Assembly: GCF_004331075.1 (NCBI RefSeq)
Contig: NZ_SJNX01000004.1
Span: 186,001-250,000, forward strand
Length of the DNA: 64,000 nucleotides
Direction of reading: 5' to 3'
From: Acinetobacter brisouioides
GTDB taxonomy: Bacteria > Pseudomonadota > Gammaproteobacteria > Pseudomonadales > Moraxellaceae
This document shows, one piece after another, positions 28,321-40,479 of the stretch (within the stretch, counting starts at the first letter, position 1; each line of letters opens with the position of its first letter). The position numbers were made by a program, and so were the translations under genes. The notes under the pieces were generated by a model that saw only the letters and a list, made by a program, of their open reading frames with translations, was not told the DNA's origin and did not search any database.

Positions 28321-29286
28321 ATGAAAAAAGCCTACAGCAACCGCCGTGTCATTTATATTGCTTTACTTGGCAATCTAATTATTGCGGTGGCTAAGTTTAT
28401 TGCGGCTTTTCTCACCTCTAGTGCCGCCATGCTCAGCGAAGCGGTGCATTCGGTGGTCGATACACTCAACGAAATTTTGTTATTGCACGGTTTAAAAAAA
28501 TCCCAGCAAGCGCCCGATGAAGAGCATCCGTTTGGTTATGGGCGTGAACTGTATTTCTGGTCATTTATTGTAGCGTTACTGGTTTTTGCACTGGGTGCAG
28601 TGGTGTCGATTTATCAAGGCCTTCATCATATTGCTGAACCTGAAGCCATTACTTCACCAATGATTAACTATGTCATTCTTATGATTGCGTTTGTGTGTGA
28701 AGGGTTTTCTTGGTTGCTGGCACTCAAAGGTTTTCGCAAATACAAAGGCAATATGGGATATTTTGAAGCCTTTCGCAAAAGCAAAGACCCCACCACTTTT
28801 ACCGTTTTATTTGAAGATAGCGCGGCACTATTAGGTTTAATGATTGCCTTCTTGGGTGTATTTCTCTCGCATTATTATCACGCCCCTGTGCTGGATGGTG
28901 TTGCATCTATCCTGATTGGCTGTATTTTGGCGGTGGTGGCATTTTTTATGGCACGGGAAACCAAAGGTCTACTGATGGGAGAATCTGCCGATCCTGCGCT
29001 GCCGAAGCATATTTTAGAACTGGTACAGCAAGATTATGCTGTACTACATGCCAATGGCGTACTGACCCAGCAAATGGGTGCACATCAGGTGATCGCCTCA
29101 CTCAGTTTGGAGTTTAAAGATAATCTGACTTCAGATGAGATCGAAACTTGTGTTAACCGTCTGGAAACCCATGTCAAACACATGCACCCTGAAATTGTCG
29201 GTTTATTTATCAAACCACAGACTAAGCAGGTCTGGCTACAACGCTTGGCAGAACGTCGCCGCAGCGTACAGCAAGATAAAACCTAA
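28321..29286 (+). CDS. Cation diffusion facilitator transporter (second of two in the window)
   Basis: 321 aa, six membrane helices (about residues 10-215) and a short cytoplasmic C-terminal domain. Metal-site motifs differ from the first CDF: 'EAVHSVVDTLNEILL' in helix 2, 'EEHPFGYGRELYFW' and 'FEDSAALLGLMIAF' in helix 5. This is the branch with eukaryotic ZnT9-like proteins. A strong ribosome site GAGGGCC precedes the ATG. Likely exports zinc or a similar divalent metal; specificity is inference. Confidence 0.88.
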   Translation: MKKAYSNRRVIYIALLGNLIIAVAKFIAAFLTSSAAMLSEAVHSVVDTLNEILLLHGLKKSQQAPDEEHPFGYGRELYFWSFIVALLVFALGAVVSIYQGLHHIAEPEAITSPMINYVILMIAFVCEGFSWLLALKGFRKYKGNMGYFEAFRKSKDPTTFTVLFEDSAALLGLMIAFLGVFLSHYYHAPVLDGVASILIGCILAVVAFFMARETKGLLMGESADPALPKHILELVQQDYAVLHANGVLTQQMGAHQVIASLSLEFKDNLTSDEIETCVNRLETHVKHMHPEIVGLFIKPQTKQVWLQRLAERRRSVQQDKT

Positions 29287-29290
29287 GATA

Positions 29291-29320
29291 AAAAAGACAA
29301 GGCATTTACCTTGTCTTTTT
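29291..29320. terminator. Bidirectional terminator between CDF and cysK
   Basis: Stem AAAAAGACAAGG / CCTTGTCTTTTT with loop CATTTA, serving both convergent genes. Confidence 0.9.
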
Positions 29321-29344
29321 ACAACTTCACTTTGTAGGCTAGGC

Positions 29345-30346
29345 TTATGCTTCAGCAAACAAACCTTCAAACAAGACTGAAGACAAATAGCGCTCGCCGC
29401 TATCTGGCAAAATCACGACTATAGTTTTTCCAGCATTTTCAGGACGTGCAGCCAGTTTCGCTGCTGCTGCCAATGCTGCACCACATGAAATACCCACCAA
29501 GATCCCTTCTTGGGTTGCAGTTTTACGTGCCCATTCCAAAGCTTCTTCACTGGCAATTGGTAAAACTTCATCGACTAAACTCAGGTCTAAGTTTTTAGGA
29601 ATAAAGTTTGCGCCAATACCCTGAATTTTATGTGGTGCTGGAGTAAGATCTTCGCCACGTTGGTGTTGGCTAATAATTGGTGATTCTGCAGGTTCAACAG
29701 CAACTGAGTACAATGGCTTGTTTTGTACTTGTTCAAAGTAGCGTGAAATTCCCGTAATAGTACCGCCAGTTCCAACGCCTGACACCAAAATATCGACTTG
29801 ACCGCCTGTCGCCTGCCAAATTTCAGGGCCTGTCGTGTCTTGGTGGATTTGCGGGTTGGCAGGGTTTTCAAACTGCTGTGGCAGGAAGTAAAGTTCTGGC
29901 TGTTCAGTGGCAAGGCGTACTGCTTCATCTACCGCACCTTTCATCCCTTTTGCAGGTTCAGTCAGTACCAAGTTTGCACCAAGTGCCTTCAGTACTTTAC
30001 GACGCTCTAGACTCATGCTGGCAGGCATAGTTAAGGTAATCGGATAACCTTTTGCAGCCGCAACAAATGCTAAAGCAATGCCCGTATTACCACTGGTTGG
30101 CTCAACAATATGCATGCCTGCTTTCAGCACACCACGTTTTTCAGCATCCGCGACCAGTGCTGCACCCACGCGGCATTTCACTGAAAATGCAGGGTTACGG
30201 CTTTCAACTTTTGCCAGTACAGTTGCCCCACCTTGAATAATACGGTTAATGCGAACCAGTGGCGTGTTACCAATTGCTTCGGCGTTATTGGCATAAACCG
30301 CAATACCTAAATTGGCTGGCGTTGGAAATTGTGCATCTGTTGTCAT
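29345..30346 (-). CDS. cysK: Cysteine synthase A (O-acetylserine sulfhydrylase)
   Basis: 333 aa PLP enzyme that joins O-acetylserine and sulfide to make L-cysteine. The PLP lysine is K57 in '[13 protein letters not shown]'; '[12 protein letters not shown]' binds the substrate and '[16 protein letters not shown]' the phosphate. The C-terminus '[12 protein letters not shown]' is the usual end region of CysK. It has a slightly longer N-terminus than enteric CysK. Stands alone on the minus strand with a terminator. No regulator gene is nearby. Confidence 0.94.
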   Translation of the reverse strand: MTTDAQFPTPANLGIAVYANNAEAIGNTPLVRINRIIQGGATVLAKVESRNPAFSVKCRVGAALVADAEKRGVLKAGMHIVEPTSGNTGIALAFVAAAKGYPITLTMPASMSLERRKVLKALGANLVLTEPAKGMKGAVDEAVRLATEQPELYFLPQQFENPANPQIHQDTTGPEIWQATGGQVDILVSGVGTGGTITGISRYFEQVQNKPLYSVAVEPAESPIISQHQRGEDLTPAPHKIQGIGANFIPKNLDLSLVDEVLPIASEEALEWARKTATQEGILVGISCGAALAAAAKLAARPENAGKTIVVILPDSGERYLSSVLFEGLFAEA

Positions 30347-30520
30347 AAGTCTTCCTGAATAGTTTTTTAAAGGCTATTTCAAGATCATAAACCGTTTTAA
30401 TTCACAATCTCAAATAATCCAGAATCCTATTTATGAATTTTTATGCTAAACATATTCTTTAAATGGCTAAGCAAAACCTGTTCTACTTAATTAAGTTCTA
30501 AAGAGATTTAACTAAAAATT

Positions 30521-31237
30521 TTAATATAAATATTTGTCAAAATTTATTGGCTCTTTAGCATTTAGTACACTTTGAGAATTTGATATATTCTGAACCAGTA
30601 AGAATTTATTATGTTTCATTAATTTGATAATAAGAGGCTCAATTCTCAAAAAATCACATCGTATCAAACCATCTACAGTATGTAAGAATATTTCTCTTTT
30701 TATGTTCTGATCATCTAAATATCTATCAAAATTTTCAATTTCTTGTGCTTGAAAACAAAATTTATCTCCAGTAATTACCTTAACTAATGTTTCATAAGGT
30801 TTTACTATTTCAAAGTTGGTCACACTATGATTTGTACCTTCACATTCAAGTTGAACAAAGACTTTATTATTTAGTAATAAGTAAAATGAATTAATTATTA
30901 ATGGCTTATCCTTCTTGTTTACAAGAATTAATGTTCTCTCTCCATTTGCAATCCCAAAAGCAGCTGCTACTTTATTTCCATGTTTCCTTAAATAATTTTT
31001 AATACTAATATACAAACCCAATAAAGTTAGAATTATTGTAAATAGCCCCTTAATTCCAGTAACTTGTAGAATAGCAACTAGATAACTCATAAAACTAAAA
31101 GTAGAGTGCTTATCTTGTAATTTACTAGCAATATTAATAACTTCATTGATAAATATTGCCAACTATCCTATAACAAGTATGAAGATAATATACCTTAGCG
31201 CTATTAATATCTTTTCTAAAAAAAATTCATTTTCCAT
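30521..31237 (-). pseudogene. AT-rich hypothetical membrane protein gene, apparently interrupted by an in-frame amber codon
   Basis: Translation from ATG 31237 gives 24 residues ('MENEFFLEKILIALRYIIFI...') and then TAG at 31165-31163; the same frame continues without any further stop for 213 codons to 30521. Joining across TAG restores one hydrophobic helix ('IIFILVIG' then 'LAIFI'), which argues that the two parts were one gene. A second membrane helix lies at 'GLFTIILTLLGLYISI', and the rest is a soluble domain of unknown kind. The alternative is a shorter gene beginning at TTG 31162 or ATG 31090. AGGA is only three bases before that TTG, too close for normal initiation. Base composition is far more AT-rich than its neighbours, a sign of recent acquisition. 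No family recognised. Confidence 0.55.
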
Positions 31238-31340
31238 TCTGTAAATCTCTTCTTTTTATTGAAGCTTAAGTTTTTTAACTACCTCTAATTTAAGCAATTT
31301 AATCATTATTAGATAACAATTACTTGCAAAGTATATAAAC

Positions 31341-31371
31341 AAAAAAAGAGCCTCGAAAGGCTCTCTTTTTT
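31341..31371 (-). terminator. rpoC (end of the rpoBC unit) terminator
   Basis: Stem AAAAGAGCCT / AGGCTCTCTTTT with loop CGAA, flanked by A and T runs. It sits just past the rpoC stop codon at 31389 and ends the long minus-strand operon. Confidence 0.92.
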
Positions 31372-31388
31372 AGTCAGTCAATTCAAAC

Positions 31389-34300
31389 TTAGAATTGGCT
31401 TTCATTTAATGCTTGGCTAAACGCTTGGTCAACATCGCTAAAGTCGTTGTGAAGTTCAAACTCCGCAGCTTCAGCTTCTTGACGACGACGTTCCAAGTGA
31501 TACGCAAGACCTGTACCTGCAGGAATCAAACGACCTACAACCACGTTCTCTTTCAGACCACGCAACTCATCTTCTTTACCTGTTACAGCCGCTTCAGTTA
31601 ACACACGAGTGGTTTCCTGGAACGATGCAGCAGAAATGAACGAGTCAGTAGAAAGCGACGCTTTGGTAATACCCATCAATTGACGCTCAAATTTCGCTGG
31701 GAATTTGTTTTGCGCTGCAACTGCTTGGTTTTCTTGTACCATGCGGATGTAATCGACTTGCTCACCTTTGATGAAGCTTGTATCGCCACCATCAGTGATA
31801 TCAACTTTACGCAACATTTGACGTACGATGACTTCAATGTGCTTATCGTTGATTTTTACACCTTGCAGACGATAAACGTCCTGAACTTCGTTCACGATGT
31901 AGTTGGTCAACGCCACTTCGCCTTTCAAGCGTAAGATGTCATGTGGGTTTTGTGGACCATCAGAAATGGTTTCACCACGGTTGACATGCTCGCCTTCGAA
32001 CACGTTAATGGTACGCCATTTCGGAATAAGCTCTTCATAGATTTCAGAGCCATCATCTGGAGCAATAACCAAACGGTTCTTACCTTTGGTTTCTTTACCG
32101 AAGCTTACAACACCTGACACTTCAGCCAAGATTGCATGTTCTTTCGGTTTACGCGCTTCGAACAAGTCCGCAACACGTGGCAAACCACCAGTAATGTCAC
32201 GAGTACGTGACGTTTCTTGTGGTACACGACCAATAACGTCACCCACACCAATCGTTTCACCATCACGTACGGTTACGATTGTGTTTTGTGGCAAGAAGTA
32301 GAACTGTTCAGTACCATCAGCCGTATCAAGCACGATCGCAGGACGCATATCTTTACCAGCGACAGGACGTGCAGTTACAGGCAAGATTTCAACTGTTGTC
32401 ATACCAGTTGCATCATCAGTTTTAGATGTTGCAGTTACGCCATCAGCGATTTGCGAGAAGCGTACTTTACCAGCAACTTCTGTTACCAATGGATGGGTAT
32501 GCGGATCCCAAGTCGCAACGATACCACCAGCTTCAACCACTTCACCATCTTTCAGTACAATGCTTGCACCGTAAGGAAGTTTATAACGCTCGCGTTCACG
32601 ACCTAAATCATCTGCAATACCGATTTCACCTGAACGTGAAACAGAAACCAAATGACCTTTGGTATGTTGTACAGTTTTCACATTGTGGAAACGCACAGTA
32701 CCTTTGTTACGCACTTGTACGCTGTTTGCCGCAGAAGTTCGGCTCGCTGCACCACCTACGTGGAACGTACGCATGGTTAACTGTGTACCTGGTTCACCAA
32801 TTGACTGTGCTGCCATTACACCAACAGATTCACCTGGGTTTACCAAGTGACCACGAGCCAAGTCACGGCCGTAACAACGTGCACATACACCAAATGTAGA
32901 TTCACAGTTTACAACCGAACGAACTTTAACTTCATCGACACCTGCTTCTTCAAGATAAGCTGCAATTTTCTCGTCAATTAAAGTACCACGAGGCAATACA
33001 ACTTCATCATCAGATGCACGTTTTACGTCTTCTGCAGTTACACGACCCAATACGCGATCACGTAATGGCTCAATCACGTCACCACCTTGAATGAGTGGAG
33101 TCATGACTAGACCGCCCGCTGTACCACAGTCAGGTTCAGTAATTACCAAGTCTTGTGCAACGTCTACAAGACGACGTGTCAAGTAACCAGAGTTCGCAGT
33201 TTTTAATGCAGTATCCGCCAAACCTTTACGCGCACCGTGGGTTGAAATAAAGTACTGAAGTACTGTCAAACCTTCACGGAAGTTCGCTTTAATTGGCGTT
33301 TCAATGATCGAACCATCTGGTTTCGCCATCAAACCACGCATACCTGCCAACTGACGAATCTGTGCAGCACTACCACGCGCACCAGAGTCAGACATCATAT
33401 AAATGCTGTTAAATGATTTTTGCTTCTCGTCTTCACCTTTCTTGTTTTTCACAAAGGTATAAGACAAGTTGTCCATCATCGCTTTAGCAACTTGGTCGTT
33501 GGTACGTGCCCAGATATCGACCACTTTGTTATAGCGTTCACCCGCAGTTACGAAACCTTGTTCGAACTGTTGTTCGATTTCACGAACTTCGGCTTCTGCT
33601 TTGGCAATAATTGCTTGTTTTTGTGGTGGAATGAGCATGTCTTCCATACCCACAGATACACCAGAGCGAGTCGCTTGACGGAAGCCCAAGTACATCAATT
33701 GGTCAGCAAAGATAACGGTATCTTTTAGACCTAATTTACGGTAGCAAGAGTTGATCAGTTTTGAGATGTTTTTCTTGGTCATCTCAAGGTTGATTGACTC
33801 GAAGCTTAGACCTTCAGGTACGATTTCCCAAAGTAAGCAGCGACCAGGTGTCGTATCAACAATAATGGTTTGTTTTTCACGTTCGCCATTTTCGTTAATT
33901 ACAGTTTGGTGTACACGTGCTTTTACACGAGCGTGCATTGCCACTTGACCTGTTGCAAGCGCACGGTTCACTTCGTGAGTATCCGCAAACACCATGCCTT
34001 CGCCATTGGCATTTACCGCATCACGTGTGATGTAGTAAAGACCCAAGACCACGTCCTGAGAAGGTACGATAATCGGCTCACCGTTGGCAGGTGACAAGAT
34101 GTTGTTGGTTGACATCATTAACGCACGAGCTTCAAGTTGAGCTTCAAGTGTTAATGGTACGTGTACCGCCATTTGGTCACCGTCGAAGTCGGCGTTAAAC
34201 GCTGTACATACGAGTGGGTGTAGACGGATCGCTTTACCTTCAATCAGGATCGGTTCAAATGCTTGAAGACCCAAACGGTGAAGTGTTGGCGCACGGTTCA

Positions 34301-35582
34301 ACATCACTGGATGCTGACGAATCACAGATGCAAGAACGTCCCAAACTTCTGGAGTCTCGCGTTCAACCATTTTCTTCGCAGCTTTAATGGTTGTTGCCTG
34401 ACCTGAAGCTTGTAGTTTCGCGAAAATAAACGGCTTGAATAGTTCAAGTGCCATTTTCTTCGGAAGACCACACTGGTGCAAACGTAAAGATGGACCTACG
34501 GTAATTACCGAACGGCCAGAATAGTCAACACGTTTACCCAACAAGTTTTGACGGAAACGACCTTGCTTACCTTTGATCATATCAGCCAAAGATTTAAGCG
34601 GACGTTTGTTCGAACCTGTAATCGCACGACCACGACGACCGTTGTCTAACAAGGCATCCACAGACTCTTGTAACATACGTTTTTCGTTACGTACGATGAT
34701 ATCTGGTGCAGCCAAGTCAAGAAGGCGTTTCAAACGGTTGTTACGGTTGATCACACGACGGTAAAGGTCGTTCAAGTCAGAAGTCGCGAAACGACCACCT
34801 TCAAGTGGTACAAGCGGACGCAAGTCTGGTGGAAGTACTGGAAGTACATTCATCACCATCCATTCTGGCTTGTTGTTTGACTCTTTGAATGCTTCCATCA
34901 ATTTCAAGCGCTTAGACGCTTTTTTCAACTTCGTTTCAGAAGTTGTTTGAGGAATTTCTTCACGTAAACGTGTGATTTCAGCTTCAAGATCGATGTCTTT
35001 CAACAAGTCTTGAACTGCTTCTGCACCCATTTTCGCAGTGAATTCATCACCGTGTTCTTCAAGTGCATTGAAGTATTCTTCATCAGTCAGAAGTTGATAC
35101 TTCTCGAACGGAGTCATACCAGGATCGGTAACAACGTATGATTCGAAATACAATACACGTTCGATATCACGAAGTGTCATATCAAGAAGCAAACCTATAC
35201 GGCTTGGTAATGATTTTAAGAACCAAATATGTGCAACTGGTGATGCAAGTTCAATGTGACCCATACGTTCACGACGAACTTTCGCAGTTGTTACTTCAAC
35301 GCCACATTTTTCACAAATGACGCCTTTATATTTCATACGCTTGTATTTGCCACACAAGCATTCGTAATCTTTTACTGGACCAAAGATTTTGGCACAGAAT
35401 AAACCATCACGTTCTGGTTTAAAAGTACGGTAGTTGATTGTCTCTGGCTTTTTAACTTCACCGTGAGACCACGACTTAATCATTTCTGGTGACGCAAGAC
35501 CAATACGGATGCGATCAAACTCTACTGGAGCATGACCGTCAGAGTCCGTCTTCTTACGCATGATATCGAGCAAGTCTTTCAA
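31389..35582 (-). CDS. rpoC: DNA-directed RNA polymerase beta' subunit
   Basis: 1397 aa from the TTG at 35582 ('[15 protein letters not shown]' follows), which has GGAGA seven bases upstream and gives the usual length; the ATG nine codons earlier would add a non-homologous tail. Catalytic '[12 protein letters not shown]' binds the active-site Mg2+. The N-terminal zinc finger ('[20 protein letters not shown]') and the second zinc site ('[13 protein letters not shown]') are intact. It forms the polymerase core with RpoB, alpha and omega. The gene lies 87 bases after rpoB, and a terminator follows it. Confidence 0.97.
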   Translation of the reverse strand: MKDLLDIMRKKTDSDGHAPVEFDRIRIGLASPEMIKSWSHGEVKKPETINYRTFKPERDGLFCAKIFGPVKDYECLCGKYKRMKYKGVICEKCGVEVTTAKVRRERMGHIELASPVAHIWFLKSLPSRIGLLLDMTLRDIERVLYFESYVVTDPGMTPFEKYQLLTDEEYFNALEEHGDEFTAKMGAEAVQDLLKDIDLEAEITRLREEIPQTTSETKLKKASKRLKLMEAFKESNNKPEWMVMNVLPVLPPDLRPLVPLEGGRFATSDLNDLYRRVINRNNRLKRLLDLAAPDIIVRNEKRMLQESVDALLDNGRRGRAITGSNKRPLKSLADMIKGKQGRFRQNLLGKRVDYSGRSVITVGPSLRLHQCGLPKKMALELFKPFIFAKLQASGQATTIKAAKKMVERETPEVWDVLASVIRQHPVMLNRAPTLHRLGLQAFEPILIEGKAIRLHPLVCTAFNADFDGDQMAVHVPLTLEAQLEARALMMSTNNILSPANGEPIIVPSQDVVLGLYYITRDAVNANGEGMVFADTHEVNRALATGQVAMHARVKARVHQTVINENGEREKQTIIVDTTPGRCLLWEIVPEGLSFESINLEMTKKNISKLINSCYRKLGLKDTVIFADQLMYLGFRQATRSGVSVGMEDMLIPPQKQAIIAKAEAEVREIEQQFEQGFVTAGERYNKVVDIWARTNDQVAKAMMDNLSYTFVKNKKGEDEKQKSFNSIYMMSDSGARGSAAQIRQLAGMRGLMAKPDGSIIETPIKANFREGLTVLQYFISTHGARKGLADTALKTANSGYLTRRLVDVAQDLVITEPDCGTAGGLVMTPLIQGGDVIEPLRDRVLGRVTAEDVKRASDDEVVLPRGTLIDEKIAAYLEEAGVDEVKVRSVVNCESTFGVCARCYGRDLARGHLVNPGESVGVMAAQSIGEPGTQLTMRTFHVGGAASRTSAANSVQVRNKGTVRFHNVKTVQHTKGHLVSVSRSGEIGIADDLGRERERYKLPYGASIVLKDGEVVEAGGIVATWDPHTHPLVTEVAGKVRFSQIADGVTATSKTDDATGMTTVEILPVTARPVAGKDMRPAIVLDTADGTEQFYFLPQNTIVTVRDGETIGVGDVIGRVPQETSRTRDITGGLPRVADLFEARKPKEHAILAEVSGVVSFGKETKGKNRLVIAPDDGSEIYEELIPKWRTINVFEGEHVNRGETISDGPQNPHDILRLKGEVALTNYIVNEVQDVYRLQGVKINDKHIEVIVRQMLRKVDITDGGDTSFIKGEQVDYIRMVQENQAVAAQNKFPAKFERQLMGITKASLSTDSFISAASFQETTRVLTEAAVTGKEDELRGLKENVVVGRLIPAGTGLAYHLERRRQEAEAAEFELHNDFSDVDQAFSQALNESQF

Positions 35583-35669
35583 TTTTTTTCTCCGTGTGCC
35601 GAGGAGCATAACTCGCTCGGCTGGGTCACAAATATTGTTTTTTCCTGAAAAATCTAAGCAGTTTAGGGC

Positions 35670-38600
35670 TTAGTCACCATTTTTCAGTTCAATGTTGATA
35701 CCTAAAGAACGGATCTCTTTGGTCAATACGTTGAATGATTCAGGCATACCTGGATCCATATAATGGTTGCCATCTACAATGTTCTTATAGATGCGGGTAC
35801 GACCTTCAACGTCATCCGACTTCACAGTGAGCATTTCTTGAAGTGTGTATGCTGCACCGTATGCTTCAAGTGCCCAGACTTCCATCTCACCGAAACGCTG
35901 ACCACCGAACTGTGCTTTACCACCAAGCGGCTGTTGAGTTACAAGCGAGTAAGAACCTGTTGAACGCGCATGCATCTTGTCATCAACCAAGTGGTTCAAT
36001 TTGAGCATGTACATATAACCAACAGTGACAGGACGATCAAATTTCTCACCTGTACGACCATCGTACAAGTCCATCTGACCAGTCTTCGAGTAGCCTGCAA
36101 GGTCAAGTAACTCTTTGATTTGGCTTTCTTCAGCACCATCAAATACAGGTGTTGCCAAAGGCACGCCTTTACGTAGGTTACCTGAAAGTTTCAAGATTTC
36201 TTCATCAGTCAATGAGTCAAGTTCTTCTTGCTCGCCACCGACTTTGTTATAGATCTTGTCAAGGAAATCACGCAGTTCAGCCAGCGTGCGTTGCTGTTTA
36301 AGCATCTTGTCGATTTGCTCGCCCAGACCTTTTGCAGCCAAACCTAAGTGAGTTTCCAAAATCTGACCCACGTTCATACGTGATGGTACGCCTAGTGGGT
36401 TTAATACCACGTCGACAGGAACACCATTGGCATCGTGTGGCATGTCTTCTACAGGCAAGATGTTTGATACAACACCTTTGTTCCCGTGACGACCCGCCAT
36501 TTTATCACCAGGCTGGATACGACGTTTCACTGCCAAGTAAACTTTTACAACTTTCAATACGCCAGTTGTAAGTTCGTCACCTGTTGCAAGTTTGCGTTTT
36601 TTCTCAGCAAATTTCTCATCAATTTCAGCGCTCTTCTCTTTCAAGAACACTTGAATTTGACTTAAACGTTCAGCGATTGCTTCATCAGTCGGTTGGATTT
36701 CAAGCAGATCAACCAGCTCAAGACCTGATAGAACAGATTCAGCAAGCTTGTCACCACGTTTAGTTGTACCGCCGCCATTAGATTCTTGATCTGTTAACAA
36801 GCGAATAATACGTTCACGTGCTGCTTCTTCAAAGATTTTGAATTCTTCTTTCAAATCTTTACGGTAAGCATCAAGTTGTGCTTTTTCAATTGCTTGTGCA
36901 CGATCATCTTTCTCTAAACCATCACGAGTAAAGACTTGAACGTCGATGACTGTACCTTTAGTACCTGATGGCACACGCAAAGAAGAGTCTTTTACGTCAG
37001 CCGCTTTTTCACCAAAGATAGCACGAAGCAATTTTTCTTCTGGAGTTAACTGAGTTTCGCCTTTTGGTGTCACTTTACCAACAAGGATGTCCCCTGCTGT
37101 TACTTCAGCACCAATGTAAACGATACCAGACTCATCCAGTTTAGACAGTGCAGCTTCACCAACGTTAGGAATATCAGCCGTAATTTCTTCTGCGCCCAAT
37201 TTAGTATCACGTGCAACACATGACAATTCTTGGATATGAATAGAGGTTAAACGGTCTTCTTGAAGTACACGCTCAGAAAGCAAGATCGAGTCTTCGTAGT
37301 TGAAACCGTTCCATGTCATGAACGCAACACGCATGTTTTGACCAAGTGCCAACTCACCGCCATCGGTAGAAGGACCATCAGCCAATACATCACCGCGACC
37401 CACTTTATCACCCAAGTTCACAAGAACTTTTTGGTTGATACATGTGTTTTGGTTTGAACGTGTGTATTTGATCAAGTTATAGATGTCGACACCGGCTTCA
37501 CCAGCAATCATCTCATCTTCATGAACACGAATAACCACACGCGAAGCATCAACAAACTCGATTACACCGCCACGGTTAGCAATCACACACACACCAGAGT
37601 CACGTGCTACGTTTGCTTCCATACCTGTACCAACAAGTGGCTTGTCAGCAAGTAACGTCGGAACAGCCTGACGTTGCATGTTTGAACCCATCAATGCACG
37701 GTTCGCATCATCGTGTTCAAGGAATGGAATCAATGATGCAGCAACAGATACAACCTGCTGTGCAGATACATCCATATGCGTCACTTTTTCAGGAGGCATA
37801 CGTACAGTTTCACCTTGGTGACGAACTGTAACCATCTCATCGATCAAGTTACCTTCAGCATCAACTGCTGAGTCGGCTTGCGCAATTACTGTACCCACTT
37901 CTTCAATTGCAGAAAGGTATTCAGTTTCTTCAGTAACACGACCATCAACAACTTTGCGGTACGGAGTTTCCAAGAAACCGAAGTCATTGGCCTTCGCATA
38001 AACAGAAAGCGAGTTAATCAAACCAATGTTTGGACCTTCAGGCGTTTCAATCGGACATACGCGACCATAGTGTGTATGGTGTACGTCACGCACTTCAAAG
38101 CCTGCGCGTTCACGTGTCAAACCACCAGGTCCAAGTGCTGATACACGACGTTTGTGTGTAATCTCAGACAACGGGTTGTTTTGATCCATAAACTGAGACA
38201 ACTGGCTTGAACCAAAGAATTCTTTGATTGCCGCAGCGACAGGTTTAGCATTGATCAAATCTTGTGGAGACAAGTTATCAGTTTCTGCTTGGCTTAAACG
38301 CTCTTTTACAGCACGTTCAACACGAACCAAACCAACACGGAATTGGTTCTCAGTCATTTCACCAACAGAACGAACACGACGGTTACCCAAGTGGTCGATA
38401 TCGTCAACTTCACCTTTACCGTTACGGATTTCGATCAAGATACGCATTACATCAATGATATCGTCGTTCGACAAGATACCTTCAACTTCGCGAGATTTCT
38501 GATCTGTACCCACTTCGTATGGGCGACCCAAACGACGGTTAAACTTCATACGGCCTACAGGTGACAAGTCATAACGTTCTGTAGAGAAGAACAAGTTATG

Positions 38601-39755
38601 GAACAAGTTTTCTGCTGCTTCTTTGGTTGGTGGCTCGCCTGGGCGCATCACTTTATAAATTTCAACCAATGCTTCATCACGACTAGACGTTGTATCTGCG
38701 CGTAAAGAATCTGCAATAAATGAACCACGGTCAATATCATTGGTAAACAGGATGTTAAATTGCTTAACACCACCTTCAGCCAATTTCACCATAATGTCAT
38801 GGCTCAGCAAGGTATTTGCAGGAATCACTTCACCATCACGTAAAGTCACGTTTTCTGCAATAATACGCTCATACAAGTATTCATCTGGAACAGGCAGTTT
38901 AGTCAGGCCTGAAGCTTCCATTTGACGTACATGACGTGCGTTGATACGTTTACCTTGTTCAACAATCACTTTACCTGAGTTGTCTGCAATATCGAACTGT
39001 GCCATTTCACCACGCAGGCGATCTGGAACCAATTCAATCTGGTAACTACCCATATCGACATATACAGGAACTTTTTCATAGAACAAGTTCAGGATTTGTT
39101 CGTCAGTGTAATTCAGCGCACGTAAAATAACCGTTGCCAACAATTTACGACGACGGTCAATACGTACATAGACCAAATCTTTAATATCAAATTCGAAATC
39201 CAACCATGAACCACGGTAAGGAATAATACGAGCAGAATATAAAGTTTTGTTGGCGTGAGTTTTACCTTTGTCACTGTCAAAGAATACGCCAGGAGAACGG
39301 TGCAACTGAGATACGATTACACGCTCAGTCCCGTTAATCACGAACGTACCATTTTCCGTCATGAGTGGCATTTCACCCATATAGACTTCTTGTTCACGAA
39401 CGTCTTTGATTGATTTAGTTTCGCGATCTTTAATGATCAAGCGAATTTTTACGCGCATTGGTGCCGCATAAGTTGAGCCACGAAGAATACATTCGCGAAC
39501 ATCAAACTCTGGCTTACCAAGGCTATACTCAACAAATTCTAAAGCAGCATTGCCAGAATAACTTTCGATTGGAAAAACTGAACGAAATGCGGCCTGAAGA
39601 CCGATATCTTCTCGATTTTTTGGTGTTTTACCATCTTGTAAGAATGTTCTGTACGAGTCGACTTGAATCGAAAGCAAGTACGGAACGTCCATCACTTTAG
39701 GCAAATTACCAAAATTCTTACGGATCCGTTTTTTTTCGGTATATGAGTATGCCAT
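35670..39755 (-). CDS. rpoB: DNA-directed RNA polymerase beta subunit
   Basis: 1361 aa, the normal length for the genus. The start is ATG 39755 with GAGGAC upstream ('[16 protein letters not shown]'). The rifampicin-binding cluster (about residues 515-545) reads with the wild-type segments '[16 protein letters not shown]' and '[13 protein letters not shown]', so no classical resistance change is seen. 'RHGNKGVVS' and the C-terminal '[15 protein letters not shown]' region are intact. It forms the catalytic centre with RpoC. The preceding 300-bp gap holds two large RNA structures that probably regulate it relative to rplL. Confidence 0.97.
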   Translation of the reverse strand: MAYSYTEKKRIRKNFGNLPKVMDVPYLLSIQVDSYRTFLQDGKTPKNREDIGLQAAFRSVFPIESYSGNAALEFVEYSLGKPEFDVRECILRGSTYAAPMRVKIRLIIKDRETKSIKDVREQEVYMGEMPLMTENGTFVINGTERVIVSQLHRSPGVFFDSDKGKTHANKTLYSARIIPYRGSWLDFEFDIKDLVYVRIDRRRKLLATVILRALNYTDEQILNLFYEKVPVYVDMGSYQIELVPDRLRGEMAQFDIADNSGKVIVEQGKRINARHVRQMEASGLTKLPVPDEYLYERIIAENVTLRDGEVIPANTLLSHDIMVKLAEGGVKQFNILFTNDIDRGSFIADSLRADTTSSRDEALVEIYKVMRPGEPPTKEAAENLFHNLFFSTERYDLSPVGRMKFNRRLGRPYEVGTDQKSREVEGILSNDDIIDVMRILIEIRNGKGEVDDIDHLGNRRVRSVGEMTENQFRVGLVRVERAVKERLSQAETDNLSPQDLINAKPVAAAIKEFFGSSQLSQFMDQNNPLSEITHKRRVSALGPGGLTRERAGFEVRDVHHTHYGRVCPIETPEGPNIGLINSLSVYAKANDFGFLETPYRKVVDGRVTEETEYLSAIEEVGTVIAQADSAVDAEGNLIDEMVTVRHQGETVRMPPEKVTHMDVSAQQVVSVAASLIPFLEHDDANRALMGSNMQRQAVPTLLADKPLVGTGMEANVARDSGVCVIANRGGVIEFVDASRVVIRVHEDEMIAGEAGVDIYNLIKYTRSNQNTCINQKVLVNLGDKVGRGDVLADGPSTDGGELALGQNMRVAFMTWNGFNYEDSILLSERVLQEDRLTSIHIQELSCVARDTKLGAEEITADIPNVGEAALSKLDESGIVYIGAEVTAGDILVGKVTPKGETQLTPEEKLLRAIFGEKAADVKDSSLRVPSGTKGTVIDVQVFTRDGLEKDDRAQAIEKAQLDAYRKDLKEEFKIFEEAARERIIRLLTDQESNGGGTTKRGDKLAESVLSGLELVDLLEIQPTDEAIAERLSQIQVFLKEKSAEIDEKFAEKKRKLATGDELTTGVLKVVKVYLAVKRRIQPGDKMAGRHGNKGVVSNILPVEDMPHDANGVPVDVVLNPLGVPSRMNVGQILETHLGLAAKGLGEQIDKMLKQQRTLAELRDFLDKIYNKVGGEQEELDSLTDEEILKLSGNLRKGVPLATPVFDGAEESQIKELLDLAGYSKTGQMDLYDGRTGEKFDRPVTVGYMYMLKLNHLVDDKMHARSTGSYSLVTQQPLGGKAQFGGQRFGEMEVWALEAYGAAYTLQEMLTVKSDDVEGRTRIYKNIVDGNHYMDPGMPESFNVLTKEIRSLGINIELKNGD

Positions 39756-39870
39756 TTGGAGTCCTCGGAAAGTACAAAACTAAATCCGCCTGCAGTTCAG
39801 ATTTAGATGGAATGACGCAAGCCGATATGGCCACCACTACTTACAAATGCTGCAATTTAGAGTGGTAATA

Positions 39871-39915
39871 AAACGCTTAACAATATTTTTTATTGAAAAA
39901 TATTGGTAAGCGTTT
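39871..39915 (-). promoter_or_regulatory. Long hairpin between rplL and rpoB (possible RNase III processing site)
   Basis: Twenty-base arms (39871-39890 and 39896-39915) pair at 19 of 20 positions around a 5-base loop; one arm begins AAACGCTTA and the other ends TAAGCGTTT. A helix of this length in the RNA is a natural RNase III substrate. It has no T run, so it is not a terminator. Confidence 0.7.
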
Positions 39916-39989
39916 GATATATTGCGTTATTTTATAAAATATTCGTTTTCATTCGATAAGAACAAAAATCGAGCCGATTATTGTAACGC

Positions 39990-40027
39990 AAAAAGGCTGA
40001 TGACCCAAGAGCCATCAGCCATTTTTT
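39990..40027 (-). terminator. Terminator-like hairpin (attenuator) after rplL
   Basis: Stem GGCTGATG / CATCAGCC with a 10-base loop. Read on the minus strand it is followed by TTTTT. It lies about 40 bases past the rplL stop and would stop a share of transcripts before rpoB. Confidence 0.75.
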
Positions 40028-40062
40028 AGGAGCCAATTAAAAACAATTGACTCCTCTGCAAA

Positions 40063-40431
40063 TTACTTAAGTGTAACTGTAGCACCAGCTGCTTCAAGTT
40101 TTTTCTTAAGTTCTTCGCCTTCTTCTTTAGAAACTGCTTCTTTAACAACTGAAGGAGCGCTTTCAACAAGATCTTTAGCTTCTTTAAGACCAAGGCCAGT
40201 AGCTTCACGAACTGCTTTAATAACCGCAACTTTGTTAGCACCGAAAGAAGTCAACTCAACGTTGAATTCAGTTTGTTCTTCAACAGCAGCAGCAGCGCCA
40301 GGAGCAGCAGCAACAGCTACAGCAGCAGCAGATACGTTGAATTTCTCTTCAAAAGCAGAGATAAGTTCAACAAGTTCAAGAACAGTTTTTTCAGCAACTG
40401 CGTTTAAAATTTCTTCGTTAGTTAAAGCCAT
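40063..40431 (-). CDS. rplL: 50S ribosomal protein L7/L12
   Basis: 122 aa acidic stalk protein. N-terminal dimerisation helices ('[31 protein letters not shown]'-type, in two pieces), an Ala/Pro/Glu-rich hinge (about 34-50) and the globular C-domain with '[25 protein letters not shown]', the surface that contacts EF-Tu and EF-G. Four or six copies bind L10. It follows rplJ by 48 bp and is normally co-transcribed with it. Length and motifs are standard. Confidence 0.97.
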   Translation of the reverse strand: MALTNEEILNAVAEKTVLELVELISAFEEKFNVSAAAVAVAAAPGAAAAVEEQTEFNVELTSFGANKVAVIKAVREATGLGLKEAKDLVESAPSVVKEAVSKEEGEELKKKLEAAGATVTLK

Positions 40432-40479
40432 GAGAATAACTCCAAATGGAAATTGAATGGTGTGTAAATAAATTTAAGC

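Larger units (their letters stand above)
39756..40062 (-). other. Structured rplL-rpoB intergenic region
   Basis: About 307 bases without a gene. It contains a terminator-like hairpin near the rplL end and a long 20-bp stem closer to rpoB (listed separately). In E. coli the equivalent gap has an attenuator and an RNase III site that set the ratio of L7/L12 to polymerase; the same role is inferred here. Confidence 0.75.

Noticed and set aside
31413-39700. Many plus-strand open frames inside rpoC and rpoB
   Set aside because: They are antisense shadows of highly conserved genes, with no ribosome sites and unlike known proteins.
36000-39755. Rifampicin-resistance change in rpoB
   Set aside because: The rifampicin cluster reads as wild type by eye.
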